From NCBI GenBank assembly GCA_016873095.1, contig VGYC01000013.1, positions 1 through 64,000 of the forward strand: a stretch of DNA of 64,000 nucleotides, given 5' to 3'. The first letter of the stretch is position 1; each line of letters starts with the position of its first letter. Position numbers and translations under genes: made by a program. This document shows, piece after piece, positions 36,971-44,529 of this stretch. Origin of the DNA: Planctomycetota bacterium (GTDB taxonomy: Bacteria > Planctomycetota > Planctomycetia > Gemmatales > Gemmataceae). The notes under the pieces are model-generated. The model saw only the letters and a list, made by a program, of their open reading frames with translations, was not told where the DNA came from and ran no database searches.

Positions 36971-38545
36971 ATGAAGAACGACATGCACCGCCACGGCTGC
37001 CGGCGCGAAGACCATCCCTCCATCGGAAGGCGTGAGTTGCTGCAAATGGGTGGCGTGGGGCTGCTTGGCGTCGGCATGGCCGACCTGTTGCGGCTCAAAG
37101 CGGAAGCGTCGTCGCCCGCGCGGCCGGTCCGGGGACAGGCGCGTTCGGTCATCTTCATCTTCCAGTCGGGCGGGCCGTCGCAACACGAAACCTGGGATCC
37201 CAAGCCGGACGCGCCGGCGGAGATTCGCGGCGAGTATGGCAGCATCGCCACATCGCTGGCCGGTGTCCGCTTCTGCGAGTACTTGCCCCGTCTTGCCCAG
37301 CGTGCCAATCGTTTCAGCATCGTTCGGACGATGCAACATGTGGCCGGGCGGGAGTTTCGTAACGAGCACAATAGCTGCATGTATCTGCTGCACACGGGTT
37401 CGACGGAACTGCCGCCGGGCGACAGCAACGCCACGATCACGGCGCCGCGGCAAGGGCGGTTCGAATGGCCGTCCATCGGCTCCCTGATCGAGTACGCGCG
37501 GCCGCCCGAACCAGGGGTATGCTGGCCGGGCGTCATCGAGATTCCGCGTGCCAACCTGATGCGCTATCCAGGTCGCAATCCCGGCATACTTGGTCCGCGC
37601 TATGCACGCTGGGGGCTGGACCTGGCTCCGCCCTGTCATTCTCCAGATGCGGCCGGTTCATGCCCCAACTGCTTCAGCCACGACGATCCCAACGATCCGG
37701 CCCGCGCGCCCGGTCCCGGACCGCGCGCCTGGTGGAACAATGCCAGTTGCCGCGATGCCACGTTTCGCTTGCCGGATCTCGGCGGCGGCGTTGCTGTATC
37801 GGCGGCCGAACTTAACAATCGCGACACGCTGCTCGGCCGGTTCGACGACTTGCGACGACGGCTGGAACGCGGCTGGCGCGACGGCAGTCTGGAAAGCTGG
37901 GACGCCCACCGGCATCGGGCGATGCAATTGCTCGCCAGCACGCGCCCCGGCCGACAGAATCCTTTCGACCTGAACCAGGAACCGGAGCGCATCCGCGATC
38001 AGTACGGCCGGGAGGAATGGGGCCAGGGTTTCCTGCTGGCGCGTCGTCTCGTCGAGGCCGGCGTCCGCATGGTGCAGGTCAACCTGCGCGGCTGGGACAC
38101 GCACCAGAACGCGTTTCGCGACCTGAAGGGCAAGCTGCTGCCGTCCATCGACCGCTGCCTGAGCGGCTTCCTCGACGACCTGGAAGCCCGTGGCCTGCTG
38201 GATGAGACACTGATCGTGATGTGCGGCGAGATGGGCCGCACGCCGCGCATCTCGCCGATCACGGCCGGCGGACGAAACGCTTCCGGCGAGATCTTCACCC
38301 CCGGCCGGCACCACTGGGGCGACGTCTTTCCATGCTTCCTGGCCGGCGGCGGCATCCGACCCGGACAGATCATCGGCCGTACCGATCGCCACGCGGGCTT
38401 GCCGGCCAGCGACGCATTCACCCCCGCCGATCTCGCCGCCACCATCTTCCACTGCCTGGGCGTCGGCCCGGATCGCGAGTTCCTCGACGTGCAAGGCCGC
38501 CCTTATCGCATCCATCGCGGGCAGCCGATTGCGGGGCTTGTCTGA
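36971..38545 (+). CDS. Tat-exported DUF1501 protein
   Basis: A 524-residue protein of the planctomycete DUF1501 family, an alkaline phosphatase/sulfatase-like fold of unknown activity. It has a twin-arginine signal (SIGRRELLQMGGVGLLGVGM, R20-R21). Core motifs: VIFIFQSGGPSQHETWDPKP, SIVRTMQHV, QVNLRGWDTHQNAF and LIVMCGEMGRTPRIS, with GRHHWGDVFPCFLAGGG near the end. DUF1501 genes often pair with DUF1549/DUF1553 cytochrome genes; here the only DUF1549 sequence is a relic 27 kb away. The ATG at 36971 has no strong ribosome-binding site. Confidence 0.92.
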   Translation: MKNDMHRHGCRREDHPSIGRRELLQMGGVGLLGVGMADLLRLKAEASSPARPVRGQARSVIFIFQSGGPSQHETWDPKPDAPAEIRGEYGSIATSLAGVRFCEYLPRLAQRANRFSIVRTMQHVAGREFRNEHNSCMYLLHTGSTELPPGDSNATITAPRQGRFEWPSIGSLIEYARPPEPGVCWPGVIEIPRANLMRYPGRNPGILGPRYARWGLDLAPPCHSPDAAGSCPNCFSHDDPNDPARAPGPGPRAWWNNASCRDATFRLPDLGGGVAVSAAELNNRDTLLGRFDDLRRRLERGWRDGSLESWDAHRHRAMQLLASTRPGRQNPFDLNQEPERIRDQYGREEWGQGFLLARRLVEAGVRMVQVNLRGWDTHQNAFRDLKGKLLPSIDRCLSGFLDDLEARGLLDETLIVMCGEMGRTPRISPITAGGRNASGEIFTPGRHHWGDVFPCFLAGGGIRPGQIIGRTDRHAGLPASDAFTPADLAATIFHCLGVGPDREFLDVQGRPYRIHRGQPIAGLV

Positions 38546-38590
38546 GCTGAAGCCCCGGTAACGGCCCTACTTTGACCGCGCAGCCTTTCG

Positions 38591-41500
38591 TTAATCGCCC
38601 ACGCGCACTTTTGCCTGGTTCTGCAAACCCTGGAAGCGGTCTTGCCAGGTTCCTTCGGCGAGTTGCCGGTACAGGGCGCGGGCCTGTTGCGGTCGGCCGG
38701 CCTGGCGGAGGTTCTCGGCGCGGTCCCAGAGGATCTGCGCGTTGGTCGGCTCCGACTCGAACGCCGCCTTGTAGGCGCGGTCGGAGAGGTCCAGCTCGCC
38801 TTGCTGGTTGAGGTTGGCCGCCAGCGCCGCCCACGGGCCGGCCTCGTTCGGCTTCGAGGCGATCGGCGTCGTCAAGTATTCCCACTCCATGTCGCGGCCG
38901 CCCAGCCGGCGCAGGATCCCGGCTGCCAACGCACAGGCCCGATCCGGATCATTATCCACCGCCCGCCAGCGATCCGCCGTCCGCACCACCTTGGCGAGGA
39001 ACCCCTCCGGCGGCTTCAACTTCAAGGCCACCATCGCCTCGGCTAGGCTTTGATAATGGTCCAGCAGCGCGGCATAGTCGTGGCGGAACGATTCCAGGTT
39101 GATCGTCTCCGGCAGGCTCTTGAACTCCAGGTCGAGCGCCTTCTCCAGGCATTCCACCTTGCGGACGTTGCGGCCACGTTTCTCGGCAAGGACAGCACCC
39201 ATTCGCCATAGCTCCGGCCTCTTCGCCAACTCGGCATCGGCGAGCAGCTTGGAGAGCAGCGCCTCGGTCTCGGCGAGCTGGCCGGTTTCTTGCAGGAAAT
39301 GGACGCCGGCCTTCTGCAAGGCGAGCCGTTCTTTGGCGTCTTTCACGCCGTCGAGCGCCATCTCGAGCAACTGATTGGCGAGCGGCAAATCCTCCAGCTG
39401 ACCACATTGCCGCGCGAGCGCCAGCACCGCCGGGCGATGCTTCTTCTCGATAAGGCTGCGGGCCGTCTTGCGGAGCAGTTCGCCCCAGGCATCCGCTTCG
39501 CCGGCGTTGCCGAGCAGCGCTTGCCGGAAGTCGGCGTCGATGGCCGGCAGCTCGTCGCGCTGCAACGTGTCCTCGTACAACTTGCGGAAGGCGGTGCGCG
39601 CTTCCTTCCTGTCGCCGGCGTTGAGAAGGCTGCGCGCCGCCTCATAGCGCGCCGCATCCACCAGCCCGACGCGTAAGCGAGGGTCCGCAAACAGCATCCA
39701 ACATTCCGCCAGCTCGCGCTGGAACGCCTTGTCCTCGCCGGCCCGATCCTGCATGAGACACAGGAGCGACCAGGCAAACCCCGTCCCCTTGTGCTTGCGG
39801 ACATATTCGACCGCCCGCTTCTTCTCGGCTGCGGCTCGGGTTGCGTCGCCGGTCAGCAGCTTCTTGTTCTGCCAGCGCTGCAAGAGAGCGTGCGTGTAGG
39901 CGAGATGTTTGAGGTAGCCGTCCTTCCAGTGATCGCTGGACACGGCCCATTGACTGGCGTGGTCGCGCAGCACCGGGCTGGAGTAGAGTGCGAGGTAATG
40001 GGCCAGCGGCTCATCCATGTGCTCGGCCAGCACGTTGCCATTCTGCGAGTCGAGATTCATGCCGCAGGCGGCGAGCAGGACGTAGAAGCCGATCTGCCGC
40101 TGGTTCTTGGCGTGGAAGACCTGGCGGAAGACGGCGTCGGCTTCCTTGCCGTTGCCGGCCGCGTAGTGGGCCGCGAACAACGGCAACGCTGCCGCGAACG
40201 TGAGGTTCTGCACCGCCTTCTCTTCGATCTTGAGCGCCTTCTTGACATGCTCCGCCGTGCGGAACGGCAACGGCAGCACGACGAGGTCCTTCGTGTCCGG
40301 CGACAGGTTCGGCGCCTCGGCGGCGGCGAGCTTCGCTTTCTGCGTGTCGATGACCTTGCCCTTGCCGTCTTCCAGTGTCACCGTGCCGTCAGCGGCAAGG
40401 ATGAGCCGCGACACAATCTCCCCTCTCCCCCCGGGAGAGAGGCCGGGGGTGAGGGTGCGGACGAGACGCTTCTCAGCGAGACGGCCATCTTGCGAGAAGA
40501 TGGAGTGCAAAGCGAGGGACGCGGGCGGGCGAGACCCGGGAGGGCGAGGCTCCTGCCGAGCCGCTTCACCATCACCCCGAGCCGGTTGACCGTCGCGCTT
40601 GCCTTCCGTCTGCGGCTCGGCAGGAGCCTCGCCCTCCCGGCCTGAGCGTTGCCCCACATCCGTCCCCTCGCCCCCGGTACTCCGGGGGAGAGGGGCAGGG
40701 GTGAGGGGGTCAGTATCACGCGCGAGAGCATCATGCCGTTGCGAGGGGCCTTGTCCCCCCTCACCCCGGCCCTCTCCCCCCGGAGTCCCTTGGGGAGAGG
40801 GGGGAAGATTGGTGTCGCGCGCAAGACGTTTGACATGCGGCACGACTGCCACCGTGTTGTCATCGAGCAGCTTCACATCGGCGCCGTGGGCGAGATCGTC
40901 GGCCGACGGCACGAACCAGGGCAGCATCTCGGCGAGGTCGAGGCGGTGAAACCGGCTGATGGGCCGCTGGGCGGCGATGCCGAGCTGCGGGTACACGTGC
41001 ATGAGCGTCTTGCCGTCGCAGATCACGACTTCACGGATGCCCGGCGGCAGCTCGCGCTCGTAGGCGAACCGGCCCTGGCCATCGAAGCGGATGGTCGTCG
41101 CGGATCGGGTCAATGACCGCCAGCCGGCCTTTCGAGCCTGGTCGAGCAACTCGCGGGCGCCGGCGTCGATCTTGCCGCGCCGCGAGGAGCGCGTGGGGAG
41201 GGCTTCGGCTTCGAGGATGGCGAGGATGTCGGCGGATGTTGCATGCAGGCCGGTCGCTGAGCCTGCGATTTTGACGAAGGCGCTGTCATCCAGAGAAATG
41301 GTCGGTCGCTTGTAGAACGTGGTTCCGACATGCAAATGCGGGACGAGGTTGATAGCTCCCAGTTCTCTCGCCAGATACACCTTGTGAGCATCCTCGGGAG
41401 CGAGCGCGACGTATACGAGGTCTGAATCATCGACCCGAACGACTTGAACGTTTTCGAGAATCACTCGCTCTGCATTATTCCCTTTGGGCTGAAACAAGAG

Positions 41501-43183
41501 ATCGACTCGTGAACCAGTGACAAGTCTTCTCGATTGTTGCGGCACGCGAATCTGGACTACTCGTAGCCCTTGGGGAAGAAGATGTAGCATGTACCTGTCA
41601 GCATTCTGGTGAGAATGCTCAAATCGCCAGCCCATTGGGACTCCGTGTCCGCCCAACCCCATGGTCCAATTGTCTTTCGCGGATAGACGAGATGCTAGCT
41701 CATGACGAAGTGTAAGCGAACTATGTTCAATATCCCGGAGAACTGCAAACAGCCGTAGCTGCATGCTATGTTCCAAACCGACTGTCCTACGAATGACGCG
41801 ATCTTGCGAAACATCATTGCCAACGATGATCACCTGTCCCACTCGCGCCGGACGAAGGTGGTCGGGCATTTCAATGCCAATGGCGCCCGGACGGTAACTC
41901 GGAAATCCACCAAACGGCGGAACGGACATCCCAATACTCGTTGAATTGATCGGAATTTGCAGTTCAGGTTCGAACCCAGGAGGCGATAGTATTCCTCCTT
42001 CCGGAAGAGCGATTAGCGCGTCATTTGTAACGGCCGCAGGCGTAGCTGTAGAGCGATGCTTGAATCGAACGTACTGGTTCGTACCCACAATCGTCTCCAG
42101 CACCTTCTTCGCCGGCAGCTTCCCGCTCTTCTTCGCCGCCTTCCAGTCCACGCCGCCGTCTTCCGGCTCGTGAACGACGGCGATCTTCGGCGGGCAGGGG
42201 TACATGGCCCAGTGGTCCTTGCGGCCGCGGTCGACCTTGTATTGCGCGTACATGTCGTCGTTTTCCAGGACCAGCAGCGACGTGAACGGCGTCATCACGT
42301 ACATCGCCTTGGACAGGGCGATGACGCTCTCCTTGTGCTTGGCCGCATCCTCGGCCAGCAGGCGGTCGATCTCCAGCTTTGCCCACGTCCGCGGTAGGTG
42401 GCCGGTTTCCTTGACGTCCTTCACGGGCAAGATGCGCTCGAACGGCTTGCCGTTCTGCATGCCGCGGATGGCGATGGAAGTAATCGCCTGCTTCTCCGGC
42501 ACACGGGCGACGGCGGCGATCTCCTCGCCTTGCGCGACGATGTGGTTGAAGGCAAGGAAACGGGCCTCGCCGGCGGCATCGGCCACCTGCACGTCGAGCA
42601 GCCGTGGCGCGCGCAGCGTGCTCATGATCTCGAAGGCCCGCCAGGCCAGCGGCTCATCGGGATTGACGTGAGCGTAGAGCCCGCCGGTCTTCTCGGCGGC
42701 GAGCTTCATCAGGTCGCGGTTCCAGCGCCGGCCCACGCCGATGCCGATGTACTGCGTCCCCTTGGACAGCTTGCGGGCAAGGACATCGTGGCGTTTCTCG
42801 CCCATGGCCGGGATGCCGCTGCCGACGTGCAGCAACACGCCGGACTTGGTTACGCCGGCGGCATGGTCGATGGCCTGGCCGAGGTCGAGGGCGCCGATGA
42901 GGTGGGATTTCTCCAGCGATGCTATCGCCTTGTCAATGTTGGTGCGCGAAACCGCAAGCGACGTTGCCAGCGATTGCACGCGGGTGTTGGCCGTCAGCAG
43001 CGTGAACGTGTCGGCCGGGTCGGCGTGGGCGAGCATGTGGCGCGTCACCTCGATCTGCGCGCGGGCAAGCAGCGGATCGCGATCAGCGGAGGTCTCGAAC
43101 AGCACCGTCCAATGTGTGCCGATTGCAGATTGCAGATTTGAGATTGCAGATTTACGGAAGTCGGGGGCATAGCGGACCATCAA
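38591..43183 (-). CDS. Downstream part of a frameshifted giant vWA/RcpC-like/TPR protein
   Basis: A 1530-residue frame that continues the VIT protein encoded just upstream on the same strand; its opening residues HRYLMVRYAPDF follow on from FSTHVQA in the other frame. Contents in order: vWA-like domain (about 43100-42600, VLFETSADRDPLLARAQIEV), connecting region, a lower-GC segment (about 42070-41270) with an RcpC/CpaB-like domain (LPQGLRVVQIRV, RLVTGSRVDLLF, ALAPEDAHKVYLA), a region whose frame contains several palindromic repeats (about 40860-40410), and a helical TPR-like C-terminal half (YKAAFESEPTNAQILWD near the end). The upstream part carries a signal peptide, so the protein is probably extracytoplasmic. 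If the frameshift is real, this part may not be translated efficiently, although ATG 43180 is available. Confidence 0.75.
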   Translation of the reverse strand: MMVRYAPDFRKSAISNLQSAIGTHWTVLFETSADRDPLLARAQIEVTRHMLAHADPADTFTLLTANTRVQSLATSLAVSRTNIDKAIASLEKSHLIGALDLGQAIDHAAGVTKSGVLLHVGSGIPAMGEKRHDVLARKLSKGTQYIGIGVGRRWNRDLMKLAAEKTGGLYAHVNPDEPLAWRAFEIMSTLRAPRLLDVQVADAAGEARFLAFNHIVAQGEEIAAVARVPEKQAITSIAIRGMQNGKPFERILPVKDVKETGHLPRTWAKLEIDRLLAEDAAKHKESVIALSKAMYVMTPFTSLLVLENDDMYAQYKVDRGRKDHWAMYPCPPKIAVVHEPEDGGVDWKAAKKSGKLPAKKVLETIVGTNQYVRFKHRSTATPAAVTNDALIALPEGGILSPPGFEPELQIPINSTSIGMSVPPFGGFPSYRPGAIGIEMPDHLRPARVGQVIIVGNDVSQDRVIRRTVGLEHSMQLRLFAVLRDIEHSSLTLRHELASRLSAKDNWTMGLGGHGVPMGWRFEHSHQNADRYMLHLLPQGLRVVQIRVPQQSRRLVTGSRVDLLFQPKGNNAERVILENVQVVRVDDSDLVYVALAPEDAHKVYLARELGAINLVPHLHVGTTFYKRPTISLDDSAFVKIAGSATGLHATSADILAILEAEALPTRSSRRGKIDAGARELLDQARKAGWRSLTRSATTIRFDGQGRFAYERELPPGIREVVICDGKTLMHVYPQLGIAAQRPISRFHRLDLAEMLPWFVPSADDLAHGADVKLLDDNTVAVVPHVKRLARDTNLPPSPQGTPGGEGRGEGGQGPSQRHDALARDTDPLTPAPLPRSTGGEGTDVGQRSGREGEAPAEPQTEGKRDGQPARGDGEAARQEPRPPGSRPPASLALHSIFSQDGRLAEKRLVRTLTPGLSPGGRGEIVSRLILAADGTVTLEDGKGKVIDTQKAKLAAAEAPNLSPDTKDLVVLPLPFRTAEHVKKALKIEEKAVQNLTFAAALPLFAAHYAAGNGKEADAVFRQVFHAKNQRQIGFYVLLAACGMNLDSQNGNVLAEHMDEPLAHYLALYSSPVLRDHASQWAVSSDHWKDGYLKHLAYTHALLQRWQNKKLLTGDATRAAAEKKRAVEYVRKHKGTGFAWSLLCLMQDRAGEDKAFQRELAECWMLFADPRLRVGLVDAARYEAARSLLNAGDRKEARTAFRKLYEDTLQRDELPAIDADFRQALLGNAGEADAWGELLRKTARSLIEKKHRPAVLALARQCGQLEDLPLANQLLEMALDGVKDAKERLALQKAGVHFLQETGQLAETEALLSKLLADAELAKRPELWRMGAVLAEKRGRNVRKVECLEKALDLEFKSLPETINLESFRHDYAALLDHYQSLAEAMVALKLKPPEGFLAKVVRTADRWRAVDNDPDRACALAAGILRRLGGRDMEWEYLTTPIASKPNEAGPWAALAANLNQQGELDLSDRAYKAAFESEPTNAQILWDRAENLRQAGRPQQARALYRQLAEGTWQDRFQGLQNQAKVRVGD
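40418..40456. repeat. Dispersed repeat, family A, inside the giant gene
   Basis: Palindromic C/G-rich element containing CTCCCCTCTCC and GAGGGT ends; copies at 40664-40708, 40755-40805 (inverted), 44002-44040 and 44205-44240 (inverted). All five lie within the giant gene and none introduces a stop in the surrounding frame. Confidence 0.75.
40536..40640. repeat. Dispersed repeat, family B: 29-bp perfect inverted repeat
   Basis: Arms at 40536-40564 and 40612-40640 are exact reverse complements of 29 bases, separated by 47 bases. The core GCTCGGCAGGAGCCTCGCCC also occurs at 47918-47943, outside this gene, so it is a dispersed element. In the minus-strand frame it encodes EGEAPAEPQ and QEPRPPGSRPP. 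Confidence 0.85.
40664..40708. repeat. Dispersed repeat, family A copy
   Basis: Palindromic copy with CCCCTCGCCCCCGG on one side and GGGGTGAGGG on the other, encoding LTPAPLPRSTGGEGT in the giant protein. Confidence 0.65.
40755..40805. repeat. Dispersed repeat, family A copy, inverted
   Basis: Opposite orientation to the copies at 40418 and 40664, with CCCCTCACCCCGGCCCTCTC at its left end. It encodes PPSPQGTPGGEGRGEGG. Confidence 0.65.
41270..42070 (-). other. Lower-GC segment with RcpC/CpaB-like domain inside the giant gene
   Basis: By eye this 800-base stretch is clearly less GC-rich than the rest of the gene and uses A/T-ending codons freely. Its translation includes LPQGLRVVQIRV, RLVTGSRVDLLF, RVILENVQVVRVD and ALAPEDAHKVYLARELGAIN, the successive motifs of the RcpC/CpaB (Flp pilus assembly) domain. 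The edges are approximate. Confidence 0.6.
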
Positions 43184-43267
43184 GTAGCGATGGCCTGCAC
43201 GTGCGTCGAGAACCTGGCCTCGTCTCTTAAATCTGCATTCTGAAATCTCAAATCTGCAATCTGCAAC
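43121..43267. repeat. Dispersed repeat, family C: inverted pair flanking the frameshift
   Basis: Arms 43123-43145 and 43244-43266 are exact reverse complements (23 bases, built from repeats of the type GATTGCAGATT). Both are read in frame as low-complexity peptide (LQIADLRFQNADLR on one side, KSAISNLQSAIG on the other). The frameshift lies between them. Confidence 0.85.
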
Positions 43268-44460
43268 CGCACGTCCTTGTCGAACTTCGCGTTCTTGACG
43301 CTACCCGTGAGGATGAGATCGCTCTCTCCCTTGCTGGCCGTCAGGTCGTGCGACAGGCAGCTCCAGGCCATTTTCGCGCCGTCCTTGATGGTGGCGTAGA
43401 AACTCCACTCGCGCACGGCCGGCAGGCTGTGCCCGGCCGGGAAGCGATAGTCCATCGTGCCGTGCAGCACCGGCAGCTTCTGCGTGTAGCTGAGGATGAT
43501 GCGTTTTACCTGCCGGGGCTCGATGGGGAAGACGCGCATCTTGAAGGTGCTGCCGTCGAGCCATTCGAGCAACGCCGGGTCGCGGCGCATGTAGCGGATC
43601 GACTCGTAGACTTGCCGGGCGTAATCGCGCTCGGCCATGCCGCCTTCCATCAGCACGCCATCCACGTACATCGCCAGCCGGGACAGCGAGGCATCCGGCG
43701 GCAAAGGAAAGTAAAACGTCCCTTGCAGCTGCTGGTTCTCGTGATTGAAGTATGTCTGGTCGATGGTGGTGCGCGCGAAGCCGTCCTCGACGTGGACGTC
43801 GATGTGGTACTTGCGGAGCGCGAGCTTCATCTCCTGGCCATTGGGATCGAGCGCGACCAGGGCGCCGCCGGCGAAATTGCTGCCGGGAACCAGCGGCGTG
43901 TCCTCGCACATCGGCTCGCGTGTCCACTTGAGGAGATGCGCGAGCCGCGGCGCCGCTTCAATCTTGTTCTTGCCGGGAAGCAACCGCTGCCCGGCGACTA
44001 TCTCCCCTCTCCCTCCGGGAGAGGGGCTGGGGGTGAGGGTGACCTTGCCGCTAGCAACCACGACGCCGGTCCCCGTCTCTTTCACGGCGACCGCGAAACC
44101 GCCGCTGCCGGTGATCTCGCGATGGGCGGTCTTGACGCGAAGCTGCTTGTTCTCGTCGCGCGCCGTCTCGAGGTAGATTTCACCCGCCGTCAGTGACAGC
44201 GTTACCCTCACCCCCGGCCCCTCTCCCGAAGGGGGAGAGGAGCTTTCGACTTTGCCGCGCGTGTTCTCGCGAATGAAGGCGATGGTGCCGTCGGGCAACA
44301 GCCGCCGCACGGCGACGCTGCCGGTGTCGAGGCGGTCGCCGACCTGCAAGGGCCGGACGGCGATCGCCTTGCCGCGCGGGCGGCTGGCGAGGAAATCGTC
44401 GGCGATGATACCGCCAGAGACGCAGAGCAGAACGAGCGTGGCCCGCAGAAATGACCTCAT
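43180..44460 (-). CDS. N-terminal part of the giant gene: FecR-like and VIT domains
   Basis: A 426-residue frame with signal peptide (about residues 1-21), a FecR-like region (about 30-160: VGDRLDTGSVAVRRLLPDGT, LTAGEIYLETARDENKQ, FAVAVKETGTGVVVASGKV) and a VIT domain (about 200-360: VDVHVEDGFARTTIDQTYFN-like start, FYFPLPPDASLSRLAMYVDG, RVFPIEPRQVKRIILSYTQ). The ATG at 44460 is well supported by AAGGAG five bases upstream. The frame ends at TGA 43180-43182, just where the family continues, in another frame, with the vWA domain. Family-A repeat copies occur in frame at 44002-44040 and 44205-44240. I read it as the first quarter of an interrupted protein of about 1,950 residues. Confidence 0.8.
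   Translation of the reverse strand: MRSFLRATLVLLCVSGGIIADDFLASRPRGKAIAVRPLQVGDRLDTGSVAVRRLLPDGTIAFIRENTRGKVESSSPPSGEGPGVRVTLSLTAGEIYLETARDENKQLRVKTAHREITGSGGFAVAVKETGTGVVVASGKVTLTPSPSPGGRGEIVAGQRLLPGKNKIEAAPRLAHLLKWTREPMCEDTPLVPGSNFAGGALVALDPNGQEMKLALRKYHIDVHVEDGFARTTIDQTYFNHENQQLQGTFYFPLPPDASLSRLAMYVDGVLMEGGMAERDYARQVYESIRYMRRDPALLEWLDGSTFKMRVFPIEPRQVKRIILSYTQKLPVLHGTMDYRFPAGHSLPAVREWSFYATIKDGAKMAWSCLSHDLTASKGESDLILTGSVKNAKFDKDVRLQIADLRFQNADLRDEARFSTHVQAIAT
44002..44040. repeat. Dispersed repeat, family A copy in the FecR-like region
   Basis: Palindromic copy in the same orientation as 40418; encodes LTPSPSPGGRGEIV between strands of the FecR-like part. Confidence 0.7.
44205..44240. repeat. 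Dispersed repeat, family A copy, inverted
   Basis: Opposite orientation to 44002, with ACCCTCACCCCCGGCCCCTC on its left; encodes SSPPSGEGPGVRVTL in the FecR-like part. Confidence 0.7.
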
Positions 44461-44529
44461 GGCAGCTCCTTTGCGAGATGAGGGTGAAGGGTGCTGCGGC
44501 ACATTGTATCCGGGGCGGCGCGTGCGTTG

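Noticed and set aside
40410-40860. Possible CRISPR array
   Set aside because: Repeats are palindromic, irregularly spaced, occur in both orientations and lie in a reading frame; no cas genes nearby.
43180-43205. Programmed ribosomal frameshifting as the normal way to express the giant gene
   Set aside because: No slippery heptamer or downstream pseudoknot-like structure that I can see; a deletion or sequence error is simpler. Kept as a question in the findings.
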